This document shows, piece by piece, positions 9,101 through 15,492 of a stretch of 37,600 bases of DNA (positions are counted from its first letter, which is position 1; each line of letters begins with the position of its first letter). This DNA comes from Myxococcota bacterium. Lineage in GTDB: Bacteria; Myxococcota_A; UBA9160; UBA4427. The stretch covers positions 1 through 37,600 of the forward strand of contig JASMLK010000069.1 of NCBI GenBank assembly GCA_030748735.1, read 5' to 3'. Position numbers and translations under genes: made by a program. The notes below the pieces were generated by a model. The model was not told the origin of the DNA, did no database searches, and saw nothing but the letters and a program-made list of their open reading frames with translations.

Positions 9101-10699
9101 ATGTCACATCGTCGCGAGGGGCTCACGATGGCGTGGGGGCTCCTCGCTCTCTTTTTGAGCTTTGGTTACGAAGCGTTCGCGGATTCGCATGCGAACGAAC
9201 GCGAATCGCTACAGCGCGTACGCGCTTCGCATCTGGCCGCGACCGGTCGCTGTGAAGAAGCGATCGCCGTTGCGAGCGAACTTGCGTCGCGTGATGCACA
9301 GACCGAACTGATGATCGGCAAGTGCGGTGTGCAGGCGCAGCAGTACGGGCGGGCACTCGAAGCCCTCGACCGGGCGCGCAGCCTCGATGCGAACCTCGCG
9401 GGCATCGAGTTGTATCGCGGCATTTCGCTCTATCACCTCGAAGACTACGACGCGTCGCGTGCAGCGCTGGACGACGCGCGGGTGGTGGGCGACGAAGCCG
9501 CGTTGCTCGAGTTCTATCAGGGGCTCTCGTACCTGCGAGCGGATCAACCACGTGAGTCGGCGCTGGCATTCGAGCGCGCGGCAGCACGCGGGCCCGAACT
9601 CGTCGAACCGGCAGCCTCCTACTACGCCGCGCTCGCCTGGCAGAGCCTGAACGAAAATGAACCGCTGGAAGGCGCGATCGATCGTGTTCGCAGCGAAGAC
9701 CCCGAAGGCCCTTGGGCGGACGAGGCCGACAAGCTGGTCGAACTGCAGGCCGAACGTCATCGCGGTGGACAGACGGGCTTGCAGCGTTGGTTGAGTTTGC
9801 GTGTCGGTCAGGAATACGACGACAACGTGAACTTGCGGGGGAGTTCGGACGAATTGTTGAGCACCTTCGACGACCCGGAGCGGGTACCGCGAAAGGCCGA
9901 TTGGCGAACCGTTTGGAGCGCCGCATTCGGCGCCGAGTTGTTCGAAGTAGACAAGTGGACGTTCGGTGCCCAGGCGAGTTACGCGGGCAATGCCCACGAT
10001 GATCTCGACACCTTCGACCAGCACTACGTCGCCGGCATGGTCTGGGCCGATCGCGAGATCCGTGCGACGACCTTCGCACGTCTGCTGGTGACCGGCGGTG
10101 CGGGTTGGATCGACGACGACCCCTACCTCTACCACCTCGACTTCGGAGGCCTCGTCGAAGAACGCTGGGGGCGCTGGGGGACCACGCGCTGCGAAGCGGG
10201 CACGAGGCTCATCGACTACCGCTACGACATCGACATCCTCGAAGACGAGTACGAAGACCGCCTCGACCACGACGGCGTCGAACTGAATGCGGGTTGCAGC
10301 CACGAGTTGCCGCTGACGATCCTTCGCAGTTTCGAACCCGATGTCTACGGCGGCTATCGTCTCTCGAACTACTTCTCGAAGGGCGAGGAATGGGATCACC
10401 TCGCCAACGAGATCCATCTCGGCCTGCGTCTCGAACTACCGCTCGAGATCGCTTTCGATGCGCGCGGGACCTATACGCGCCGCGACTACCGGGACGCTTC
10501 CTATTTCGCCGAACCGGCGGTGACTGGGAGCGACCGCGAAGACGACGCGCTCCAGGCGAACGTGTCGCTCGCGAAAGACCTCACGGACTTCCTCGAACTC
10601 GAGGTGCGTTACGAGTACCTCGACAACGGTTCGAACGTGGAACAGATCGACTACAAGCGTCACATCGCGGGCGTTTATCTGGAGCTCGAATTCCGCTGA
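9101..10699 (+). CDS. TPR protein with C-terminal outer-membrane beta-barrel
   Basis: A 532-residue exported protein. The start MSHRREGLTMAWGLLALFLS gives a charged N-region and hydrophobic core with likely cleavage near EAFA/DS. Residues 30-210 hold TPR-like repeats (AELY/ALDRARSLDANLAG, YRGISLYHLEDYDASRAALD, FYQGLSYLRADQPRESALAF). The remaining 300 residues alternate polar and aromatic residues in strands (RVGQEYDDNVNLRG, FGAQASYAGNAH, LGLRLELPLEIAFDARGTY, LEVRYEYLDNGS) and the chain ends IAGVYLELEFR, a typical aromatic-terminated outer-membrane barrel end. The layout resembles Slam/DUF560-type proteins, but assignment to that family is a guess. The alternative ATG at 9128 has a better Shine-Dalgarno (GAGGGG) but loses the basic N-region. 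It lies 50 bp after the PEP-CTERM gene and 37 bp before the FecR-like gene. Confidence 0.75.
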   Translation: MSHRREGLTMAWGLLALFLSFGYEAFADSHANERESLQRVRASHLAATGRCEEAIAVASELASRDAQTELMIGKCGVQAQQYGRALEALDRARSLDANLAGIELYRGISLYHLEDYDASRAALDDARVVGDEAALLEFYQGLSYLRADQPRESALAFERAAARGPELVEPAASYYAALAWQSLNENEPLEGAIDRVRSEDPEGPWADEADKLVELQAERHRGGQTGLQRWLSLRVGQEYDDNVNLRGSSDELLSTFDDPERVPRKADWRTVWSAAFGAELFEVDKWTFGAQASYAGNAHDDLDTFDQHYVAGMVWADREIRATTFARLLVTGGAGWIDDDPYLYHLDFGGLVEERWGRWGTTRCEAGTRLIDYRYDIDILEDEYEDRLDHDGVELNAGCSHELPLTILRSFEPDVYGGYRLSNYFSKGEEWDHLANEIHLGLRLELPLEIAFDARGTYTRRDYRDASYFAEPAVTGSDREDDALQANVSLAKDLTDFLELEVRYEYLDNGSNVEQIDYKRHIAGVYLELEFR

Positions 10700-10736
10700 A
10701 CAAGCCGTTCAGCGATCGCCAAGCAGGAGGCGAACC

Positions 10737-11594
10737 ATGACCCCCCAAGTCTCAACCCAAAGCCACCGCGATCGACGGGCCCTTCGCTCGTTCGCGCTGG
10801 CAGCCGTAATGGTTTCGCTGGCCATCGCGCCGATGGCGTTCGCGCAGACGACCGTGGGCTACGTCGTCAGTGTCGAAGGCGAGTCCTACGCGCAGTTGCC
10901 CGGTGAAGAAGCCCGGCGTCTCGAATGCGATTCGCCGATCTATCGCCACGACGCGATCACGACCCTCGATCACGATGGCCTCGCGATCATGTCCGATGAT
11001 GCCTACGTGCGCCTCGCCGGAAAGTCGAAGATGCACTTCCGCACCCTGAACGCCGGCCCGCCGGACCTCGATCTCGAAACCGGTCACGTCCGCGTGATCG
11101 ACATGGGCGATGGTTCGCGCACCAGCCGCATCTCCACTCCGGGTCTCGTGCTCGCGGACGCGCGGTCGAACAGCGAAGCGATCGTCTTCGCCGAGAAGAT
11201 CTGGGCGGTGTCGATGGTCTGCAGCGCCGACGAGAACCTCGCGGTCGAACGGCGCAACAACCCCGTCGAGCAGATGACGTCCGCGCCCGGCCAGTGCACG
11301 GTGAGCAAGCCGAAGGAGCCGCTCTTCCTCGCGGCCGCGAGCCACGACACGCTGGGGCTCCTCGCGCGCGCGGAGTGTGGCCCCCTCGAAATCCAACTCG
11401 GTGTGGCCGATCGCTTTGCGCCGGGTGACGTCGCGAGCTTGCTCCCGCCGGTCGCAGCGGGTCCGCCCCCGATGCCGCCGCCGGTTGCGCCCGCGATGGC
11501 GCCGACGCTTCCGGGTTGTACGGTCGGCGGAAGCTGCCAGGAGAACCTGCCGTTCATCCCGGTTCCCGGCCCGGTGCCGGGCGGCCCCCCGTGA
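10737..11594 (+). CDS. Exported FecR-like domain protein with Pro-rich tail
   Basis: A 285-residue protein with a signal peptide (RSFALAAVMVSLAIAPMAFA, cut before QTTVG). Residues 38-140 resemble the FecR domain: TVGYVVSVEGESYAQLPGE, then an acidic stretch with LDHDGLAIMSDDAYVRLAG and a block LETGHVRVIDMG. In this family it is a beta-rich, often periplasmic or surface ligand-responsive module. The tail from about 235 is Pro-rich (GPPPMPPPVAPAMAPTLPG) and carries Cys residues (CTVGGSCQ). AGGAGG precedes the ATG at ideal spacing. It follows the TPR/barrel gene by 37 bp in the same direction, an association I read as functional. It ends at TGA 11592-11594, just before the methyltransferase gene. 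FecR assignment is by pattern and could be a divergent relative. Confidence 0.65.
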   Translation: MTPQVSTQSHRDRRALRSFALAAVMVSLAIAPMAFAQTTVGYVVSVEGESYAQLPGEEARRLECDSPIYRHDAITTLDHDGLAIMSDDAYVRLAGKSKMHFRTLNAGPPDLDLETGHVRVIDMGDGSRTSRISTPGLVLADARSNSEAIVFAEKIWAVSMVCSADENLAVERRNNPVEQMTSAPGQCTVSKPKEPLFLAAASHDTLGLLARAECGPLEIQLGVADRFAPGDVASLLPPVAAGPPPMPPPVAPAMAPTLPGCTVGGSCQENLPFIPVPGPVPGGPP

Positions 11595-11604
11595 TCGCGG
11601 CTCG

Positions 11605-12297
11605 TTGCTGATCGCTTCTTCCGAGGTCGCACATCGGCACGGTCGTGCGTACCAGTACGATCACGTCGCGTGGTGCTACGAGACGATCGCGCGCCTCGGT
11701 TCGTTCGGAGCCATTCCGCGCCTCAAAGCGGTGCAACTCGAGTGGATCTCTGCCGACGCACGGGTGCTCTACGTCGGAGCCGGCTCTGGAGAAGACGTCG
11801 TCAGGGCCGCTGCACGTGGCCTGGACGTCACCGCCCTCGACCGCTCGCCGCGCATGTTGCGACGACTCGGCGCTCGGCTCGAAAGGGCGGAGCTTCGGGC
11901 GCGTTTGGTCGAAGACGACCTACTCGTCTTCCCGCCCAAAGGTTCGTATGACGTGGTGGTCGCGAACTTCTTCCTCAACGTCTTCGAACCCGCGACCGTC
12001 GAAGCCATGCTCGCGCGTTGTCGGCAACATCTCGCCGACGGGGGGCGGCTACTGATCGGCGATTTTCGTCCGCCGGGGCCGGGGCTCTGGCGACGTCTCG
12101 GCTACAACCTCTACTACGCCCCGTTGAATCTAGGCGCTTGGTTGCTCGGGCTGTGCGCGATTCATCCCATCTACGATTACGCCACGTGGTTCGAGACGGC
12201 CTCGTTCGAAGTCGTGGAGCGGCGAGCGGTCGGGCTCTGGGGAAACGGCGCGCTGTCGCCCGCCTGCTACGAGACGATCATCGCACGCGCAATCTAG
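11605..12297 (+). CDS. Class I SAM-dependent methyltransferase
   Basis: A protein of about 230 residues with the Rossmann methyltransferase core. Motif I is RVLYVGAGSGEDVVRAAARG, motif II DVTALDRSPRMLRRL, and the motif IV region SYDVVVANFFLNVFEP, followed by the LADGGRLLIGDFRPPG strand. The C-terminal third (GYNLYYAPLNLGAWLLGLCA) is hydrophobic, which suggests a lipid or quinone-like substrate; this is inference. The start is unclear because the frame is open back into the FecR-like gene. The first good codon after that gene's TGA is TTG at 11605, giving LLIASSEVAHRHGRAYQYDH. No Shine-Dalgarno is visible, so translation may depend on coupling with the upstream gene. Its TAG stop lies inside a degenerate copy of the 33-bp palindromic repeat. 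Confidence 0.8.
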   Translation: MLIASSEVAHRHGRAYQYDHVAWCYETIARLGSFGAIPRLKAVQLEWISADARVLYVGAGSGEDVVRAAARGLDVTALDRSPRMLRRLGARLERAELRARLVEDDLLVFPPKGSYDVVVANFFLNVFEPATVEAMLARCRQHLADGGRLLIGDFRPPGPGLWRRLGYNLYYAPLNLGAWLLGLCAIHPIYDYATWFETASFEVVERRAVGLWGNGALSPACYETIIARAI

Positions 12298-12320
12298 CCC
12301 GCTTATTCGCTCCAACCCGG
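12294..12320. repeat. Degenerate copy of the intergenic palindromic repeat
   Basis: CTAGCCCGC at 12294-12302 followed by TTATTC at 12303-12308 and CCGG at 12317-12320 matches the left half and parts of the right half of the exact 33-bp repeats at 15445 and 23523. It sits at the junction of two convergent genes. It contains the methyltransferase TAG (12295-12297) and the stop of the TPR gene (tta at 12303-12305). The similarity is partial and could be chance. Confidence 0.4.
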
Positions 12321-13610
12321 TGCCGCGTCCGCGGCTGACGAAACCGTGGGAACGTCGTGTTCCTCAGCGGTTTCGGCGGTGGGGTCGACGACGTCGACGC
12401 TCTCCGATACCGCCGGTGCTGCGCCCGTGGTCTGGTTCAGCGCTTCGATCTGTTCGCGAACCCGCTTGGCTTCGCCCAGCCGATTCTCGTCGACGAGGAA
12501 GGCTTCGTACGACTGGAACAGCTCGCGCTGGATGGCCGGCGAAGCAGCATCGACGTGAAGCATGACTTCGTCGAACAATGCGCCCGCAGAAGCACTGCGT
12601 CCCTGGGCAGCGTAGATCTGCGCCTTGCTGTCCAGGATCATCGCGTGCTCGATGCCTTCGATCTTCAGCAGGTCGAGAATCGCGAGCGCGTTGTCCACGC
12701 TGGCGAGCGCCTCGTTGAGTCGTTCCGTTTCGAGTTGCGTCGTCGCGAGTCCGTTCAAGAGGGCGGCTTCGGTGTACGTCGAACCCTCGATCGCGCGCTG
12801 CAGGTCGAGTGCGCGATGAAATTCGCCTTCGGCGGTCGCGTGGTTGCCGAGCGCCCGATTCGCGCTCGCGGTGTAGAGCAGTGCTTCGACGACTTCGGGT
12901 GATCTCTCACCGACGTGGGTTTCGGCAAGGCTGAGCGCGCGCGTTGCGTGCTCGAGGGTGCGCGTCGCTGCGTCGCTCTGCAGCTCGACGGCGGCGAGCT
13001 TCAGGTACACCTCGATCAGGCTCGAGGTGTTGGCTCCGTTCTTTTCGGTGCGCAGATCGAGGGCGCGTCGGTAGCTGCGGCCGGCCGCTTCGAGGTTGCC
13101 CCGGCGTTCTTCGAGTGTGCCGAGATCGACCAGCAACTGGCTCAGCTTCGGATAGTCGAACTCGGTCAACCCCTCGCTCTCGATCGCGATGATCGTGAGT
13201 AGCCGCCGGGCCGCGGCGTCGGCACCGTCCGACCTGTACCTGGCCGCGAGGCGTTCGAGGTTTCCGAAACTCACACGCCGCCGGACGTCGCTCTTGCGAA
13301 ACTGCTGCGACACCGCGAAGGCTTCGACGAGCGCTTCCTCGGCATCGCTGTAGCGGCCAATTATGATGTGTTCGCGGCCTTCCTTGGTCAGCCGGCTCCA
13401 GCGCTGCAAGTCTGCAACGGATTGATCGCCCAGGCCGTCGTCAGCCAATGCGGCGAGATCACGAGCGGCGGCCTGGTCTTCGTCGACGGGAATCGTGGCA
13501 TCGACCATCGCGCACGCGCTCGCGAGGGTCGCGGCGAAGGCGAGCGAGACGAGTGTGCCGAACGAGCGAAGCATGCGGTTGCGCACTCGTGCGATCGGAG
13601 TTTCGGGCAT
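12303..13610 (-). CDS. TPR-repeat protein, putative lipoprotein
   Basis: A 435-residue protein. MPETPIARVRNRMLRSFGTL leads into a hydrophobic segment ending ATLASACAMVDA; the Cys after ASA could be a lipidated cysteine, although the -3 position is Ala rather than Leu. From about residue 60 to 390 it is helical and made of TPR-like units (RYSDAEEALVEAFAVS, RGNLEAAGRSYRRALDL, TRTLEHATRALSLAE, GNHATAEGEFHRALDLQ, TERLNEALASVDNALAILD). The tail is acidic and low-complexity. TPR proteins of this kind act as scaffolds; no partner is evident. I chose ATG 13610. A TTG at 13619 is possible, and GAGAGGA lies upstream of both. It is 176 bp downstream of the selenoprotein gene on the same strand and convergent with the methyltransferase gene. 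Confidence 0.75.
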   Translation of the reverse strand: MPETPIARVRNRMLRSFGTLVSLAFAATLASACAMVDATIPVDEDQAAARDLAALADDGLGDQSVADLQRWSRLTKEGREHIIIGRYSDAEEALVEAFAVSQQFRKSDVRRRVSFGNLERLAARYRSDGADAAARRLLTIIAIESEGLTEFDYPKLSQLLVDLGTLEERRGNLEAAGRSYRRALDLRTEKNGANTSSLIEVYLKLAAVELQSDAATRTLEHATRALSLAETHVGERSPEVVEALLYTASANRALGNHATAEGEFHRALDLQRAIEGSTYTEAALLNGLATTQLETERLNEALASVDNALAILDLLKIEGIEHAMILDSKAQIYAAQGRSASAGALFDEVMLHVDAASPAIQRELFQSYEAFLVDENRLGEAKRVREQIEALNQTTGAAPAVSESVDVVDPTAETAEEHDVPTVSSAADAAPGWSE

Positions 13611-13786
13611 CGATTCCAACGGGTCCTCTCGAGTGGGCGGGGATCTTAAACCATTCTCGGACGAGTGCCGTGGCGCTGGTCGCCAACGGTGAGGCCGACA
13701 CTTTTTCTATCGGCAGCTCCGCGCCTTCTGTTCAGTTCTGGACTCGAAATTCGACGGGTAGATCGGGTGCAGGGCGATCGCGACGC

Positions 13787-14011
13787 TCACGCGTCGCGGG
13801 CGAGCCGGGCGACGATCTCGTCTTCGCTGGGAAAGCGCCCCTCTCGTTGCTTCGAAAACACGCAGTCGCCGTCGACGAGAACCTCGAAGATGCCGCCATC
13901 GCCGGGCGTCAGGGTGGGTTCGGTCGCGTGTGCGTCCTGGATTGCGGCCGCCAGACTGGAGGCCCGAGGCAGGAAGTTTCACCGTGCGCAGTAGCGGATC
14001 TCGATTTCCAT
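13787..14011 (-). CDS. SelW-like (Rdx family) selenoprotein with in-frame UGA = Sec
   Basis: A conventional six-frame search misses this gene because codon 11 is TGA (13979-13981). Read as selenocysteine, it gives a 74-residue protein: MEIEIRYCAR-U-NFLPRASSLAAAI, then GGIFEVLVDGDCVFSKQREG and RFPSEDEIVARLARDA, ending at TGA 13787-13789. This is the full SelT/SelW/SelH (Rdx) pattern: a CxxU redox motif (Cys8, Sec11) after the first beta strand, an Arg-Ala helix, the GGxFEVxVDG strand and the FSKxxxGRFP loop. Length and order match prokaryotic SelW-like proteins, which are thioredoxin-fold redox proteins that often use Cys in place of Sec. The downstream frame keeps high GC at third positions, arguing against a decayed gene. 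AAGGAA lies about 12 bases before the ATG. The SelA/B/C/D machinery must be elsewhere in the genome. Confidence 0.82.
13936..13973 (-). promoter_or_regulatory. Candidate bacterial SECIS hairpin downstream of the UGA
   Basis: On the minus strand, 15-33 bases after the UGA, GGCC (13961-13964) pairs with GGCC (13946-13949). Above a single T/C mismatch, CCA pairs with TGG around a GTC loop, so the apical loop starts G-U as in known SelB-binding hairpins. An outer CCTG/CAGG pairing (13970-13973 with 13936-13939) extends the structure. The loop lies about 23 bases after UGA, inside the usual bacterial range. The folding was done by eye. Confidence 0.55.
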
Positions 14012-14467
14012 GGTTTCAGCGGTTCCTTCAGGCTGGAGTTGGGGTGGCGTGCGAAAACCGGGGCGCTCGATCCCCGGGAATCCACTTCGGTCGGACGCGC
14101 GAGAGTTGCCGGGGAGTCCGGCGCCCCCCCCTCGAGCGGCCGCCACCGTAGCGGGGCTCCCCGCGGGACTGCCAGCCTCCGGCGCCCGGTCCGTGCCTCT
14201 GCGCGTTCAAACCCTGGGGAACTTCGCTAAGGTGCCTGCGAAATCAGGGAGTTCCCGCGCGAGGGGCCGGGACAACCAGCGTTTTGTCCGGCTCCGATTC
14301 TTGCGCCCCCTGCGTTCCCGATCGGCACCGGACAGCCATTCTCACGCGTCGTCTCGGCGCGCGGGCTTCTGGAAGACAGTCCGATGTGCCCGACACCCAC
14401 CCCATCACTCACCCAAACGGCAAGGCTTGAATCAGTGCGCGAGCAGCCGAGCGCACAGGAGAGCGAG
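14012..14467. other. 456-bp divergent intergenic region
   Basis: This lies between the minus-strand selenoprotein gene and the plus-strand aldolase gene. No coding frame in it has the local codon bias. It is GC-rich with many short repeats of C and G. It contains the hairpin listed at 14217-14256 and the AGGAG ribosome-binding site of the aldolase gene at 14458-14462. No tRNA or riboswitch is recognised. Confidence 0.3.
14217..14256 (+). other. Two-part hairpin in the leader of the aldolase gene
   Basis: GGGAACT (14217-14223) pairs with AGTTCCC (14250-14256). Inside it TCGC (14224-14227) pairs with GCGA (14238-14241), leaving a 10-base loop and an 8-base bulge on the 3' side. It could be a leader-RNA structure or small RNA element about 210 bp upstream of the aldolase start, but I recognise no known family. 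Confidence 0.35.
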
Positions 14468-15427
14468 ATGTTTCGAGAAGAGATCAAGGTTCTGGACTGC
14501 ACGATTCGCGACGGAGGCCTGATCAACAACTACCAGTTCAAGGACGACCTCGTGAAGGCAACCTACCGCGCGGCCTGTGACGCGGCGGTGGACTACTTCG
14601 AGATCGGCAAGCGCCTCTGTGAGAGCGAGGACTACCCGCGTGACGAGTACGGCGCCTGGAACTTCTGCGACGACGACGACATCAAGCGCGTGGTCAATTC
14701 GTACGAATCCGAAACGCGCCCGAAGCTCGCGGTGATGTTCGACGTCGGTCGCGTCGACGTTTCGAATCTCCAGGCCGCCGACCAGAGCGACATCGACATG
14801 GTGCGCACCGCGTGTTACGCCCACGACGTCGACAAGGGCCTCGACCTCGTGAAGCGCACGAAGGATCTCGGCTACGAGACGACGCTCAACATCATGGCGC
14901 CGTCGACTGCGATCGAAACGGAACTCGTCGAGGGGTTGCAGGCGGTCGAGCAGTCCGAAGAGACCGACTACCTCTACCTCGTGGACAGCTTCGGCGCGTT
15001 CTACTCGGAGCAGGTCGCCCACTACATCGACCTGTACCGCAAGCACGCGCCGAGCAAGGAGCTCGGCTTCCACGCCCACAACAACCAGCAGCTCGCGTTC
15101 TCGAACACCCAGGAAGCGATCATTCGCGGTGTGAACCTGCTCGACGCCACGGTCAACGGCATCGGCCGCGGTGCGGGTAACTGCAATCTCGAGTTGCTGC
15201 TGAATTTCCTGAAGAACCCGAAGTTCAACGTGGAGCCGGTCTACGAAGTCATCCAGGACTTCTACGTTCCGCTGCGCGAAGAGATCGAGTGGGGCTTCAA
15301 CGACATCTACGGCATCAGCGGCGCGCTCAACCAGCACCCGCGTGGGGCGATGGCGATGCGCGGCGACAAAAATCGCTGCGACAACTGCTTCGACTTCTAT
15401 CGCGAGTGCCGCGAGATCGACGCCTAG
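14468..15427 (+). CDS. DRE-TIM metallolyase / HMGL-like aldolase (4-hydroxy-2-oxovalerate-aldolase-related)
   Basis: A 319-residue TIM-barrel protein of the HMG-CoA lyase-like family, whose members cleave or form C-C bonds next to a 2-oxo acid with a divalent metal. KVLDCTIRDGGLINNYQF (8-25) contains the D-x-T-x-R-D-G signature. GFHAHNNQQLAFSN (around 200) gives the metal-binding HxHxN, and VNGIGRGAGNCNLELLL is the glycine-rich block typical of 4-hydroxy-2-oxovalerate aldolases. It lacks the long C-terminal communication domain of the classical DmpG-type enzyme and has no acetaldehyde dehydrogenase neighbour, so the substrate is unknown. Similar stand-alone forms occur in polysaccharide and amino-sugar loci. 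ATG 14468 is preceded by AGGAGAG and directly precedes the conserved domain. The C-terminus contains CDNCFDFYREC. It is probably monocistronic and ends at a palindromic repeat. Confidence 0.83.
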   Translation: MFREEIKVLDCTIRDGGLINNYQFKDDLVKATYRAACDAAVDYFEIGKRLCESEDYPRDEYGAWNFCDDDDIKRVVNSYESETRPKLAVMFDVGRVDVSNLQAADQSDIDMVRTACYAHDVDKGLDLVKRTKDLGYETTLNIMAPSTAIETELVEGLQAVEQSEETDYLYLVDSFGAFYSEQVAHYIDLYRKHAPSKELGFHAHNNQQLAFSNTQEAIIRGVNLLDATVNGIGRGAGNCNLELLLNFLKNPKFNVEPVYEVIQDFYVPLREEIEWGFNDIYGISGALNQHPRGAMAMRGDKNRCDNCFDFYRECREIDA

Positions 15428-15444
15428 ACTTTCCGGCCGGGCCT

Positions 15445-15477
15445 CTAGCCCGCATTATTCATGAACATCCGGGCTAG
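15445..15477. repeat. 33-bp intergenic palindromic repeat, copy 1
   Basis: The ends CTAGCCCG and CGGGCTAG form a perfect 8-bp inverted repeat. The 17-base centre contains the palindrome TTCATGAA. An exact copy in inverse orientation lies at 23523-23555. It lies 18 bp after the aldolase stop and 15 bp from the stop of the convergent acyl-CoA dehydrogenase gene, so it could act as a two-way terminator or be a mobile REP/MITE-like scar. Confidence 0.75.
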
Positions 15478-15492
15478 CGCTCGAGCACCGCG

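Noticed and set aside
14012..14467. tRNA-like arm (near 14066-14085) in the gap
   Set aside because: No D-arm, anticodon arm or GTTCRA loop could be placed, so no tRNA is called.
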